Shown here in pieces: positions 51,659-60,604 of a DNA stretch of 64,000 nucleotides. Location: NCBI GenBank assembly GCA_003248865.1, contig QFPK01000010.1:62001-126000 (forward strand), read 5' to 3'. The number at the start of each line of letters is the position of its first letter. Position 1 is the first letter of the stretch. A program made the position numbers and the translations under genes. The DNA is from Sphingomonas sp. Lineage in GTDB: Bacteria; Pseudomonadota; Alphaproteobacteria; Sphingomonadales; Sphingomonadaceae. The notes beneath the pieces are model-generated. The model saw nothing but the letters and a program-made list of their open reading frames with translations, was not told where the DNA came from and did not search any database.

Positions 51659-52891
51659 TCAATTATACCGCTTCAGTTCTTCCTTCGCGATCGTCACGCG
51701 GTGCACTTCGTCCGGGCCGTCGGCCAGACGCAGCGTGCGCTGCCCGGCATAGCTGGAGGCCAGGCCATAATCCTGGCACACGCCGCCGCCGCCATGGGCC
51801 TGGATAGCCATGTCCAGCACCCGGGTGGACACATTCGGCGCCACCACCTTGATCATCGCGATCAGGGCCTTGGCATCCTTGTTGCCCACCGTGTCCATCG
51901 TATAGGCGGCCTTCAGGCACAGCAGCCGCGCCTGCTCGATGTCGATCCGCGCATTGGCGATCCGCTCGTGCCACACACCCTGATCGGCCACCGGGCGTCC
52001 GAAGGCGACCCGGCTCTTCAGCCGCTTCACCATCTTCTCCAGCGCCCGTTCCGCCGCCCCGATGGAGCGCATGCAGTGGTGGATCCGCCCCGGCCCGAGG
52101 CGCCCCTGAGCGATCTCGAAGCCCTTGCCCTCGCCGAAGATGATGTTCGATGCGGGAACCCGCACATTCTCCATCAGCACTTCGAAGTGGCCGTGCGGCG
52201 CATCGTCATAGCCGAACACATGCAGCGGCCGCACCTTGGTGATCCCCGGCGCATCCAGCGGCACCAGGATCTGCGACTGCTGGATATGCTTGGGCGCCGA
52301 CGTGTCCGTCTTGCCCATCACGATGGCGATCTTGCAGCGCGGATCGCCCACGCCGGAGGACCACCATTTGCGGCCGTTAATCACATATTCGTCGCCATCG
52401 CGACGAATCGAGGTCTCGATGTTGGTCGCGTCGGACGAGGCAACCGCCGGTTCCGTCATCAGGAACGCAGAGCGGATCTCGCCCTTCGACAGCGGCACCA
52501 GCCACTGCTGCTGCTGCTCATGGCTGCCATAGCGCGCCAGCACTTCCATGTTGCCGGTGTCGGGCGCGGAGCAGTTGAACACTTCCGACGACCAGCCGAC
52601 CCGGCCGAACTCCTCGGCGAGCGGAGCATATTCCAGGTTCGTCAGCGGCGTGCCCTCGAACTCGAAATGGTGCACCGGCGTCCCGCCGTGCGTCGGCGGC
52701 ACGAACATGTTCCACAGCCCGGCGGCCCGGGCTTTCGGCTTCAGTTCCTCAATGACTTCAATGACCTTCCAGCGCTCGCCGGTCCCGGCCTCTTCCTCAT
52801 AGCGGGCCTCGTTCGGATAGATGTGCTCGTCCATGAAGGCGCGCACGCGCTCCAGCATCTCCTGGGTGCGTTTGGAATATTCGAAGTGCAT
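51659..52891 (-). CDS. Acyl-CoA dehydrogenase family protein (ACAD10/11-like)
   Basis: The 410-residue FAD protein has [43 protein letters not shown], and [18 protein letters not shown]. The C-terminal [45 protein letters not shown] fits the branch related to ACAD10/ACAD11, which act on longer or branched acyl-CoA and 4-hydroxyacyl-CoA. The sequence around the usual catalytic base reads [10 protein letters not shown], with Asp/Gly where many have Glu-Gly-Thr. The substrate is unknown. It stands alone between the secG-pyrG pair and the zinc-ribbon gene. Confidence 0.9.
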   Translation of the reverse strand: MHFEYSKRTQEMLERVRAFMDEHIYPNEARYEEEAGTGERWKVIEVIEELKPKARAAGLWNMFVPPTHGGTPVHHFEFEGTPLTNLEYAPLAEEFGRVGWSSEVFNCSAPDTGNMEVLARYGSHEQQQQWLVPLSKGEIRSAFLMTEPAVASSDATNIETSIRRDGDEYVINGRKWWSSGVGDPRCKIAIVMGKTDTSAPKHIQQSQILVPLDAPGITKVRPLHVFGYDDAPHGHFEVLMENVRVPASNIIFGEGKGFEIAQGRLGPGRIHHCMRSIGAAERALEKMVKRLKSRVAFGRPVADQGVWHERIANARIDIEQARLLCLKAAYTMDTVGNKDAKALIAMIKVVAPNVSTRVLDMAIQAHGGGGVCQDYGLASSYAGQRTLRLADGPDEVHRVTIAKEELKRYN

Positions 52892-53032
52892 TGGGGTTCT
52901 CCCTTGGGTCCATCATAATTGGGCCCGCACTCCTTGCCGGGGGAAATGCCGCCCCGCAACCTGTGCTAAGAAGAGAGGTTCCGGGCGCGTCGGAGTTGCG
53001 CAGGATCAATGCAACCGGCGGTTTCCGGCGTG

Positions 53033-54139
53033 TCAGAGCCGCCCCAACTCCGCCGGTTTCAGCGCCATCTTCAGCTTCACGGCGCCCTTCGGCGGATCGA
53101 TGGCGCTGGTCTCGAAGCGCACCGCGCCGCCCGCCCCCACGCTCGCCGCCTCGGGCCTGACCGTCCAGCGCGCGACCGTCAGCCCGCCGGCATCCAGCAG
53201 CCGGATTTCCACCGGTGGCACCGGCTGCGCCTTGCCAGTAGGATTGCGCACGGTCCCGCTGATTTCCCACACCTGCCGCCCGCCCGGCAGAGACCGGCGT
53301 ACCGCGGCCGCATCCAGCGCCAGCGGCGGCACGGGCGTGCGCGGCAACTTCACGTCAGGCACGTCCACCTTCGGCAACGATACATTCGGGGACTGGACAG
53401 GCGGCAGCCCCACCACCGTCGGATCGAACGGGCTCAGCCCATAGTCCTCGGGCCGAACGCGCCCCGTCCACAGCAGCGCCAGCAGGATGGCCCCCGCCAG
53501 CAGCAGCCCGCCCAGCACCCACGGCCAGCGGCGGCGGGGCTCCTCATACTCCTCGCCATATTCGTCCCCGTCCCAGGCCTCGGCCTCATCCGCCTCGGGC
53601 TCGTCCGATTCGGGTTCCGCTGCAGGCACCGGTACGGGCTCCGGCTCGGGAGCCGGCACCGACAGACCGGCACCGGGCCCGGGCAAGCGGGAACGCACCA
53701 GCGGCCGGTCGCCCAGCGGCACGGGCACCGGCGGGCTCTCGAAATGGATCGCGGGCTTCGGTGGCGCGGCATAGATCGGCCCCGACGGGTCCTTGGGCGG
53801 CGTGAAACCGCCCGGCGTGAACACCGGTGGCGGCCGGTCCAGACCGGGCTTGAAATCCGGCTGCGGCGCGGGCGGCGGAATCACCGGCCGCGGATCGGGC
53901 CAGCCCCCCACCGCCGGCCAGGCGGCATCCGCCAGCCGGGGATGCTCCTCGTCGGGCGGAAGCGGATCGTCCAGCTCCAGCACTTCCTCTTCGGGCACGG
54001 CTGCCCAAACGGAGCGGCACAGCTTGCAGCGCGCGCGACGGGGCCGGAACACAGGCTCTTCGTCGGGGCCCGCTTCCATCGGCCAGTCACTGGCATCGAT
54101 CCGGTAGCGCGCCCCGCAATTGGGGCAGGTCAACTGCAT
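53033..54139 (-). CDS. MJ0042-type zinc-ribbon, Pro-rich single-pass membrane protein
   Basis: The 368-residue product starts with a zinc ribbon (MQLTCPNCGARYRI and ARCKLCRSVW, two CxxC pairs), then a long Pro/Glu-rich linker (about 60-215), one membrane segment (WPWVLGGLLLAGAILLALLW) and a C-terminal beta-rich domain (VWEISGTVRNPTGKAQPVPPVEIRLLDAGG) like DUF3426. Its role is unknown; in sphingomonads I recall it divergent from ftsE-ftsX. Here the divergent gene is ydcF, and ftsEX are missing. The start at ATG 54139 gives the usual MxLxCPxC N-terminus. Confidence 0.87.
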   Translation of the reverse strand: MQLTCPNCGARYRIDASDWPMEAGPDEEPVFRPRRARCKLCRSVWAAVPEEEVLELDDPLPPDEEHPRLADAAWPAVGGWPDPRPVIPPPAPQPDFKPGLDRPPPVFTPGGFTPPKDPSGPIYAAPPKPAIHFESPPVPVPLGDRPLVRSRLPGPGAGLSVPAPEPEPVPVPAAEPESDEPEADEAEAWDGDEYGEEYEEPRRRWPWVLGGLLLAGAILLALLWTGRVRPEDYGLSPFDPTVVGLPPVQSPNVSLPKVDVPDVKLPRTPVPPLALDAAAVRRSLPGGRQVWEISGTVRNPTGKAQPVPPVEIRLLDAGGLTVARWTVRPEAASVGAGGAVRFETSAIDPPKGAVKLKMALKPAELGRL

Positions 54140-54278
54140 GACCCGCCTTTTCCACAAACCCTGGGCTCCGCACAAGTGGATGCGACCGAATGAAATCGTC
54201 ACGCCGCGACTTCTAATTGCGCGCCGCGGCCAGATGCAATTGCGCTCCGCTGCAAGCGGCGGCTATGTCAGCGGCCCA

Positions 54279-54884
54279 ATGGTCGCACGCAAAACCAACT
54301 CTTCCGCGCGCAAGCGCCGGCCCGGCGGCGGCCCATCCGCCCTCGGCTGGTTCGCGCGCGGCCTCGCGCTCGCCGCCCTCATCTGGATCGGCGGATTCGT
54401 GGTCTTCATCTTCTCCCTGCCCGGCGCCGCGGCAGAGGGAACCACGACAGAGGGCGTCGTGGTCCTTACCGGCGGTCCCGGCCGGCTGGATCGCGGCGCG
54501 CAGGTGCTGAAGGCGGGCCTCGCCCAGCGGCTGCTTGTCTCGGGCGTGCATCCCAGCGTGAAGCCGAAGGAACTGGCGAAGGCCGCCGGTATTCCCGACA
54601 AGCTCGCCAGCTGCAAGGTCGACATGGGCTTCCAGGCCGACAGCACGCGAACCAACGCAGTCGAGGTGGCGGACTGGGTGGCGCGCAACAAATTCAAGTC
54701 GATCCGGCTGGTGACGGCGTCCTATCACATGCCTCGCGCCCGCGCAGAGCTGGAAGCGCGGCTGCCGACGGATGTGCAGGTGGTGAACGACGGCGTCCGG
54801 GCCGGGCTGCCGCTGTGGTCGATGCTGGTCGAATATGCGAAATTCCAGGCCAGCTGGCTGATGCTCCGCGTGAGGCCGGTCTGA
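54279..54884 (+). CDS. YdcF/SanA-family (DUF218) membrane-anchored protein
   Basis: The 201-residue product has one N-terminal membrane segment (GLALAALIWIGGFVVFIFSL) and a DUF218 domain facing the periplasm: GVVVLTGGPGRLDRGAQVLKAG, LLVSGVHPSVKPKELAK, FQADSTRTNAVEVADWV and LVTASYHMPRARAEL. The family is linked to envelope polymer or vancomycin-barrier functions, without a known reaction. ATG 54279 is chosen; an upstream ATG at 54234 adds 15 residues. It overlaps plsC by TGATG. The divergent 139-base gap to the zinc-ribbon gene shows nothing else. Confidence 0.87.
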   Translation: MVARKTNSSARKRRPGGGPSALGWFARGLALAALIWIGGFVVFIFSLPGAAAEGTTTEGVVVLTGGPGRLDRGAQVLKAGLAQRLLVSGVHPSVKPKELAKAAGIPDKLASCKVDMGFQADSTRTNAVEVADWVARNKFKSIRLVTASYHMPRARAELEARLPTDVQVVNDGVRAGLPLWSMLVEYAKFQASWLMLRVRPV

Positions 54885-55585
54885 TGGCTCTCCTGCGCTC
54901 CATTCTGTTCCATCTGGTCTTCTATCCAGCCTCCGCCCTGATCGCGACATCGATCATGCTGTCGGCACCCTTCTCCGCCGACAATGTCCGGCGCGGCTCC
55001 CACATCTGGGCGGCCTGGTTCGTCTGGTGTTGCCGCGTCTGCCTCGGCATCAAGCTGGCCGTGCGCGGCCGAATCCCCAACGAAAGCGTCATCGTCGCCT
55101 CCAAGCACAGCTCTGCCTACGAGACGCTGCTGACCCTGTATCTGTTCCACCACCCCGCCGTGGTGATGAAGGCGGAGCTTCGCAAAATCCCGGTCTGGGG
55201 CTGGCTCGCCGCACGCCACGGCAGCATTTTCGTCGCCCGCAACAAGGCCGGCTCGGCGCTGAAATCGATGATTCGCCAGGCCCGCGCGCGATCTGCCGAG
55301 GGGCGGCCGGTGTTCATCTTCCCCGAGGGAACACGGGTTCCAGTCGGGCAGACCCCACCCCTGAAGGCCGGGCTCTACGGCATCTATGCCGGGCTGCATG
55401 TGCCGGTAGTGCCGGTCGCCCACAACGCAGGACTGCTGTGGACCAAGGGCTTTGTGAAGCACGCCGGCACCGTCACCGTCAGCTTCCTGCCCGAAATCGC
55501 CGCCGACCTCCCGCGAGAGGAGATGGAGGCGCTGGTGCATGCCGCCATCAACCTCGACCCGCTCACCGCCGAAGTCCGGGACTGA
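54884..55585 (+). CDS. plsC: 1-acyl-sn-glycerol-3-phosphate acyltransferase (PlsC family)
   Basis: PlsC acylates lysophosphatidic acid at the inner membrane, feeding CdsA. The 233-residue protein has one or two N-terminal membrane segments, acyltransferase motif I as ASKHSSAYET (His and an acidic residue four positions on, Glu instead of Asp), motif II around GSIFVARNKAG and motif III VFIFPEGTRVPVG. The Glu variant is usual in alphaproteobacterial members. It shares the A of the ydcF stop (TGATG) and its own stop overlaps the DUF2125 gene in the same way. Confidence 0.92.
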   Translation: MALLRSILFHLVFYPASALIATSIMLSAPFSADNVRRGSHIWAAWFVWCCRVCLGIKLAVRGRIPNESVIVASKHSSAYETLLTLYLFHHPAVVMKAELRKIPVWGWLAARHGSIFVARNKAGSALKSMIRQARARSAEGRPVFIFPEGTRVPVGQTPPLKAGLYGIYAGLHVPVVPVAHNAGLLWTKGFVKHAGTVTVSFLPEIAADLPREEMEALVHAAINLDPLTAEVRD

Positions 55586-56595
55586 TGATGTCCGGGGCTG
55601 AACAGACGCCGGTCAAACGGCGCATTCCGCTGTGGGTCACGCTGATCCCGCTGGCCGCGGGCATCGCTGTGTGGGGATGGCTGTGGCAGGGGCATGAGGC
55701 CCGGCTGAAGGCGGACCTCGCGCAGGTGCTGCCGACCGGCACGAAACTCGAAACCGGCGGCTTCCCCTATCGGCTGGAAGCCAGAATCGAACCGGCCGAC
55801 ATCCTGTTCGACGATGTCGCGCTCTCCGCGAGCGCAAAGGCGGCGGAGGCAGTCGTGAACCGCGTGCCCTGGCAACCGGACCGGCAGGTGATCTCGCTGC
55901 GCGACACCAGCGCCACGCTGGCGCTGAAACCGCTCGATTCGGCGCGGCTGTGGGTGGTCGCGCCCGGGGCACAGGCCTCGCTCCGGCTGGACGGCCGCAG
56001 CATCGCGCGCCTCTCCATCGTCTGGGATCAGCCGGAAATCGCCACCGGCCTCTTCGCCGGTCCGGTCCGCGCCGCCAGCCTTGAAGCCCATTTCCGCGAA
56101 ACGCCGGCCCCGGAATTCACCGCCACCACGCCCACATCGGCCAGCCCCGTCTTTCCCACGCAGGCGCAGCTCGTGATCAACGGAACCGATGTGCGTTTCG
56201 GCGGCGGCGCGCCTCTGGCCCTGGCGCTTGAAGCGGAATTCACCGCGCGCGCGGCGCTGGCCAGCTTCGCGGGCTGGGTAGACGACGGCACGGCGGAAAT
56301 CCGCGCCGCCACCCTGTCGGATGCCACGGGCGAAGTCGCCCGCCTCACCGCCACGCTGGTGCCCGACGGAGACGACCATCTCGCCATCGCGGGCACCATC
56401 GACACCGTGTGCCCCGCCAGCGTCCGCGCGGCCATCGCGGGCGAACCCGCGCCCACGGAGCAGCGCGCCCGCAAGCCAGAGCGAATCGCCATCAGCGGCC
56501 GCCTACCCGGCGAAGTCACCGCCACCCCGCACGACCCGACAAAGCCGCTGCCGCCAGTCCGCGGCCAGGAACCCCCCTGCCCCCGCCTACGCTGA
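55585..56595 (+). CDS. DUF2125 domain-containing exported protein
   Basis: The 336-residue product has one N-terminal membrane segment (LWVTLIPLAAGIAVWGWLWQG) and a beta-rich remainder: GFPYRLEARIEPADILFDDVALS, VPWQPDRQVISLRDTSATLAL, LRLDGRSIARLSIVWDQPEIA, typical of DUF2125, a family of unknown role in alphaproteobacteria, probably periplasmic. The C-terminal 45 residues are Pro/Arg-rich and probably unstructured. The start is one of two successive ATG codons (55585, 55588). It ends the ydcF-plsC-DUF2125 unit. Confidence 0.87.
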   Translation: MMSGAEQTPVKRRIPLWVTLIPLAAGIAVWGWLWQGHEARLKADLAQVLPTGTKLETGGFPYRLEARIEPADILFDDVALSASAKAAEAVVNRVPWQPDRQVISLRDTSATLALKPLDSARLWVVAPGAQASLRLDGRSIARLSIVWDQPEIATGLFAGPVRAASLEAHFRETPAPEFTATTPTSASPVFPTQAQLVINGTDVRFGGGAPLALALEAEFTARAALASFAGWVDDGTAEIRAATLSDATGEVARLTATLVPDGDDHLAIAGTIDTVCPASVRAAIAGEPAPTEQRARKPERIAISGRLPGEVTATPHDPTKPLPPVRGQEPPCPRLR

Positions 56596-56699
56596 AATAT
56601 GGACTGATAGAGAAGAGAGCCCCGGCGCGAAGCGCCGCAAGCGCAAAGCGCGCCCGAGCCAGTGCGAGGAGGCGGGCAAAGCCCGCAAAAAAATAAAGT

Positions 56700-56790
56700 G
56701 GGAACCGAAGCGACCCGTACCGGAAATCGTTACGGCTGCTTCCTTCCGGACCTGACCGGGTTGGCGAACGGCACGTCCACCTCGGCTCCC
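56700..56790 (-). ncRNA. ffs: Signal recognition particle RNA, small bacterial type (4.5S)
   Basis: On the minus strand the conserved core reads GGTCAGGTCCGGAAGGAAGC followed by AGCC, the universal binding site of Ffh. The outer arms GGGAGCCGAGG (5' side, ending at 56790) and CTTCGGTTCCC (3' side, ending at 56700) pair. The molecule is about 91 bases, with CACTTTATTTTTTT just after as the terminator. A plausible promoter lies upstream: TTGCGC and CATATG 17 bases apart, seven bases before the 5' end. It is divergent from dnaX. Confidence 0.93.
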
Positions 56791-56877
56791 GCCGCGCATA
56801 TGGCGATCATTCTCGGAAAGCGCAACTGATCCACCGTTGCACTTGATCTCCGCAGCCTCACACGCCACTCACAATCC

Positions 56878-58512
56878 ATGAGCCTGTTCCCCGAAGATGC
56901 CCCTTATCGCGTGCTGGCCCGGAAATACCGGCCGTCCGATTTCGGCGCGCTGATCGGCCAGGATGCCGTCGTCACCACGCTGGCCAACGCCATCCGCACC
57001 AACCGGCTGGCACAGGCCTGGCTGCTCACCGGCGTGCGCGGCGTGGGGAAAACTTCCACCGCCCGCATCATCGCCAAGGCGCTGAACTGCATCGGGCCGG
57101 ACGGCAACGGCGGCCCCACCATCGAGCCCTGCGGCGTCTGCGCCAACTGCGTCGCCATCTCGGCAGGCCAGCATATCGACGTGGTGGAAATGGACGCCGC
57201 CTCCAACACCGGTGTCGACAATATCCGGGAGATCATCGAGGCGGTTCGCTACGCCTCCGTCTCCGCGCGCTACAAGGTCTACATCGTCGACGAAGTGCAT
57301 ATGCTGTCGAAGGGCGCCTTCAACGCTCTCTTGAAGACGCTGGAGGAACCGCCGCCGCATGTGAAGTTCATCTTCGCGACGACGGAAGTGCAGAAGGTGC
57401 CCGCCACCATCCTCAGCCGCTGCCAGCGCTTCGACCTGAAGCGGGTGCCGGCAGACCTGCTCGCCGAACACTTCCGCAAGGTGACGGAGGCCGAAGGCGC
57501 CGCCGCCGAACCCGAAGCCCTCGCGCTCATCGCCCGCGCCGCCGAGGGCAGCGTGCGCGACGGCCTCTCCATCCTCGATCAGGCCATCGCGCAGGCCGGT
57601 GCGGACGCCGTCTCGGCGCAGGCCGTGCGAGACATGCTGGGCCTCGCGGACCGCGGCCGCATCGCCACCCTGCTGGGCGCCATCCTGTCGGCCGATCCAC
57701 AGGCCGCGCTCGCCGCCGTCGATTCGGCCCATGGCGCCGGCGTGGACCCGCAGGCCCTGATCGCGGGCCTGCTGGACATGTTGCACCAAACCGCCCGCAC
57801 CAGGCTCGCGGGCAGCGTCGACCCCGCCCTGCCGGACGGCGACCGGCAGGCGATCCAGCGCTGGGCCGCCGAACTCTCCTTCCCCGCACTCCACCGCCTG
57901 TGGCAGCTTCTGCTGAAGGGGCATGCCGAAACCGGGCAGGCTCCGCAGCCGCAGCAGGCGGCCGAAATGGCGATCCTGCGCTGCGTCCACGCCGCCGGCC
58001 TGCCCGATCCGGACAGGATCGCGAAGCTGATCGAAGGCGGCGCCCTCCCGGCGGCCCCGTCCCGCCCCGCACCCGAGCGCGCGGCCCCCACGCCCGCCCC
58101 GGTCGCCTCGGCCGGGCTGCTGCCACAAGACGCCCAAGCCGTCGTCGCTCTGTTCCACAACCGCGAAGCCGAACTCTGCCGGATGCTGCACGACAATGTG
58201 GCGATTCACGTCCAGCCCGGCCTCCTCACGCTGGGCCAGCTCGGCGCCCTGCCCGCCGGCTTCGCCGCCGACGTGAAGAAATGCCTCATCGAATGGACGG
58301 GCGAAAAATGGGACGTCCGCATCGAGCCCGCCGCCGAGGGTGCCGCCAGCCTGCGCATGATCGAGGAACAGGCGCTCGCCGATGATCGCCAGCGCGCCCT
58401 CGAAGATCCGATGGTGAAAGCCCTTCTCGCCGAATTCCCCGGCGCCGAACTCACGGAGCCCCGTGCGCCCCGCCTCTCGGCGCTTCCCACACTCAGGAGT
58501 GCAACCGCATGA
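56878..58512 (+). CDS. dnaX: DNA polymerase III subunit gamma/tau
   Basis: DnaX is the clamp-loader ATPase that also ties the replisome together. The 544-residue product has Walker A GVRGVGKTSTARI, the zinc module (NCIGPDG then CGVCANCVAI), Walker B YIVDEVHMLS, and SRCQRFDLKR with the arginine finger region. Domains II and III follow, then an Ala/Pro linker (about 385-415) and the tau-type C-terminus. I see no A-rich slippery site for a gamma frameshift in the linker. It overlaps ybaB by ATGA. DnaE is encoded at 41629-45111. Confidence 0.96.
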   Translation: MSLFPEDAPYRVLARKYRPSDFGALIGQDAVVTTLANAIRTNRLAQAWLLTGVRGVGKTSTARIIAKALNCIGPDGNGGPTIEPCGVCANCVAISAGQHIDVVEMDAASNTGVDNIREIIEAVRYASVSARYKVYIVDEVHMLSKGAFNALLKTLEEPPPHVKFIFATTEVQKVPATILSRCQRFDLKRVPADLLAEHFRKVTEAEGAAAEPEALALIARAAEGSVRDGLSILDQAIAQAGADAVSAQAVRDMLGLADRGRIATLLGAILSADPQAALAAVDSAHGAGVDPQALIAGLLDMLHQTARTRLAGSVDPALPDGDRQAIQRWAAELSFPALHRLWQLLLKGHAETGQAPQPQQAAEMAILRCVHAAGLPDPDRIAKLIEGGALPAAPSRPAPERAAPTPAPVASAGLLPQDAQAVVALFHNREAELCRMLHDNVAIHVQPGLLTLGQLGALPAGFAADVKKCLIEWTGEKWDVRIEPAAEGAASLRMIEEQALADDRQRALEDPMVKALLAEFPGAELTEPRAPRLSALPTLRSATA

Positions 58513-58826
58513 AAAGCCTCGACGATATCCTGCAGATGGCCAACAATGTGCAGGCCCAGCTGGCCCAGGCGCAGGAAGGGCTCGACAAGATCGAGGTGGA
58601 AGGCGTCTCCGGCGGCGGCCTCGTGAAGGTGAAGGCGTCCGCCAAGGGCCGCATCATCAGCATCGACATCGACCCCAGCCTGCTGACCCCCGACAGCAAG
58701 GAAATGACCGAAGACCTGCTGACAGCCGCCCTCAACGACACCCGCGCCCGCGCCGATCAGGCCGCCCATGCGGAGATGCAGAAGATGACGGCGGGCCTGC
58801 CCCTGCCGCCCGGGTTCAAGCTCTAG
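58509..58826 (+). CDS. YbaB/EbfC nucleoid-associated protein
   Basis: The 105-residue protein belongs to the YbaB family, which binds DNA as a dimer and is encoded next to dnaX (and often recR) in most bacteria. Features are the N-terminal helix SLDDILQMANNVQAQLAQAQEGLDKIEVEG, the strands VKVKASAKGRIISIDIDPSLL and the C-terminal MQKMTAGLPLPPGFKL. The start ATG overlaps the dnaX stop. recR does not follow; instead the fourth hairpin element begins two bases after the stop. Confidence 0.93.
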   Translation: MKSLDDILQMANNVQAQLAQAQEGLDKIEVEGVSGGGLVKVKASAKGRIISIDIDPSLLTPDSKEMTEDLLTAALNDTRARADQAAHAEMQKMTAGLPLPPGFKL

Positions 58827-58828
58827 TT

Positions 58829-58932
58829 TTTTGCCTCCGGCGGGCAGGGAAATGATTTCCCTGCACCCTCGACTTTTGCGTTGTGCGCAGCTCAGGGGCT
58901 GCGGGTGTGGCTTGTTTGATTGCCTGCGGCGC
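58829..58932 (+). repeat. Dispersed hairpin element, fourth copy
   Basis: The head TTTTGCCTCCGGCGG is followed by stem GCAGGGAAA with TTTCCCTGC (loop TGA), then CACCCTCGAC. Bases 58829-58873 match copy B (4717-4761) exactly in inverted orientation. The tail GCCTGCGGCGC lies at 58922-58932. The stem differs from the other copies at paired positions, keeping complementarity. It starts two bases after the ybaB stop and ends 20 bases before the recN 3' end, again between convergent genes. Confidence 0.75.
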
Positions 58933-58952
58933 TGGAAGTCAGCCCTCCCCAC

Positions 58953-60596
58953 CTAACGCCCCAGCAGCTTCTCCGCCGCAGCTCGCGCTTCGGCCGTCAC
59001 TTCCGCACCCGAAAGCATCCGCGCCACCTCGTCCGTCCGCGCATCCATGTCCAGCGGCTCCACAGTGGTCGCGCCGCTCGCCTTGCTAATGCGCAGATGA
59101 TGGGCGCCTTCCGCCGCCACCTGCGGGCTGTGCGTCACCACCAGCACCTGCGCGCCTTCGGCCACGCGCGCCAGACGGCTACCGATGGCACTGGCGGTGG
59201 CGCCGCCGACACCCCGGTCGATCTCGTCGAAGATCAGCGTGCCGGCGGTGCCGGTGCTGGCCAGCGCCACCTTCAGCGCCAGAATGAAGCGGGACAATTC
59301 GCCACCCGACGCGATCTTCGTCAGCGGCCCGAAATCTGTGCCAGCGTTGGTCGCGATTTCGAACGTCACCTGATCGGCGCCGGTCGCGCCCAGCGCGGCG
59401 GGCACCAGCACCGTGCGGAAGCGCGCCGCATCCAGCTTCAGCGCCGGCAGTTCCGCATTCACCGCCGCATCCAGCCGCGTACCCGCCGCCGCCCGCGCCG
59501 CACTCAGCTTGTCGGCCAGCCCCCGCAGCGCAGTCAGCTCATCGGCCTCCGTTTTCTCCAGCGCCGCAATCTGGTCGCCCGCCACATCCAGCGCCGCCAG
59601 CCGCCCCACCAACTCCGCCGCCAGCGCGGGAAGCGCTTCCACCTCCACCCGATGCTTGCGCGCCATCGCCCGCAGTTCGAACAGCCGCGTCTCCGCCGCC
59701 TCCAGCGCCTGCGGAGACACCAGGAACCGCTGCCGTACCCCCTGCAGCGCGGCTTCCACCGAATCGCCTTCCACCAGCGCGCGGTCGATCGCCTCCAGCG
59801 CCGCCTGCAACTCGGGGTCTACGTCCGCGATACGCTCCAGTCGCCGCGCCGCCTGCCGCAGCTGCCCCAGTGCGCCGTCGGCGGCAGAAACCAGCGCATC
59901 CACCGAATCCAGCGCGTCGGCCAGCTTCGCGCCCTTCTGCATATTGCCCCGCGCCTCGGCCAGTTCCGCTTCCTCGCCGGCCAATGGCTTCAGCGCCTTC
60001 AGCTCGCCTGCCGCATGCTCCAGCCACTCCCGATCGCGCGCATCCTTCTCGGCCGCCGCCTCGGCTGCCTCCCGCGCCGTCACCGCCTCGCGCCAGCGGC
60101 CATGGGCCTCCGCCACCCCGGCCAGCTGCGCACTCAGCCCCGCAAAGCCATCCAGCAGCGCCATATGCCCGCGCGGGTTCAGCAGCCCGCGCTCGTCATG
60201 CTGGCCATGCACTTCCACCAGCAACTGCCCCAGCTGCCGCAGCAGCGTGGCGGAAACGCCCACGTCATTCACATGCGCCCGGCTGCCGCCGTCGGCCTTC
60301 AGCGTCCGGCGCAACACGATCTCGCCGGGGGTGTCGCCCTCGATGCCGTTTTCGGCCAGCAGCAACGCCGCCGCATGGTCCGGCGCGACCTCGAAACTTG
60401 CGGTCGCGATGGCCTGTGTCGCGCCCTTGCGCACCATGGCGGCATCGGCGCGCTCGCCCAGCGCCAGCCCCAGTCCGTCCAGCAGAATGGATTTCCCCGC
60501 CCCGGTCTCGCCCGTCAGCACCGTCAACGCGGGTTCCAGATCGAGCGACACGCGCTCGATCAGCACCAGATCCCGGATCGAAAGCCCCCGCAGCAA
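58953..60596 (-). CDS. recN: DNA repair protein RecN
   Basis: RecN is an SMC-like ATPase in double-strand break repair. The 547-residue product has Walker A LTGETGAGKSILLDGLG near residue 30, a long coiled-coil middle (about 160-370), the signature IASGGELSRFILALKVAL and Walker B TLIFDEIDRGVGGATASAIG. The start ATG 60596 gives MLRGLSIRDLVLIERVSLDLEP, a standard N-terminus. It follows bamD by eight bases and is probably in the same transcript, an order common in alphaproteobacteria. No LexA box is obvious. Confidence 0.95.
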   Translation of the reverse strand: MLRGLSIRDLVLIERVSLDLEPALTVLTGETGAGKSILLDGLGLALGERADAAMVRKGATQAIATASFEVAPDHAAALLLAENGIEGDTPGEIVLRRTLKADGGSRAHVNDVGVSATLLRQLGQLLVEVHGQHDERGLLNPRGHMALLDGFAGLSAQLAGVAEAHGRWREAVTAREAAEAAAEKDARDREWLEHAAGELKALKPLAGEEAELAEARGNMQKGAKLADALDSVDALVSAADGALGQLRQAARRLERIADVDPELQAALEAIDRALVEGDSVEAALQGVRQRFLVSPQALEAAETRLFELRAMARKHRVEVEALPALAAELVGRLAALDVAGDQIAALEKTEADELTALRGLADKLSAARAAAGTRLDAAVNAELPALKLDAARFRTVLVPAALGATGADQVTFEIATNAGTDFGPLTKIASGGELSRFILALKVALASTGTAGTLIFDEIDRGVGGATASAIGSRLARVAEGAQVLVVTHSPQVAAEGAHHLRISKASGATTVEPLDMDARTDEVARMLSGAEVTAEARAAAEKLLGR

Positions 60597-60604
60597 GGGG
60601 CGCG

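Noticed and set aside
56673..56698. GCGGGC/GCCCGC hairpin next to an A/T-run as a terminator for the DUF2125 gene
   Set aside because: On the plus strand the hairpin is followed by A residues, not T. The T-run on the minus strand comes before the hairpin and is better explained as the end of the 4.5S RNA.
57980..58130. Programmed frameshift site in dnaX
   Set aside because: No A-rich slippery heptamer is present in the linker region; only the full-length product can be supported.
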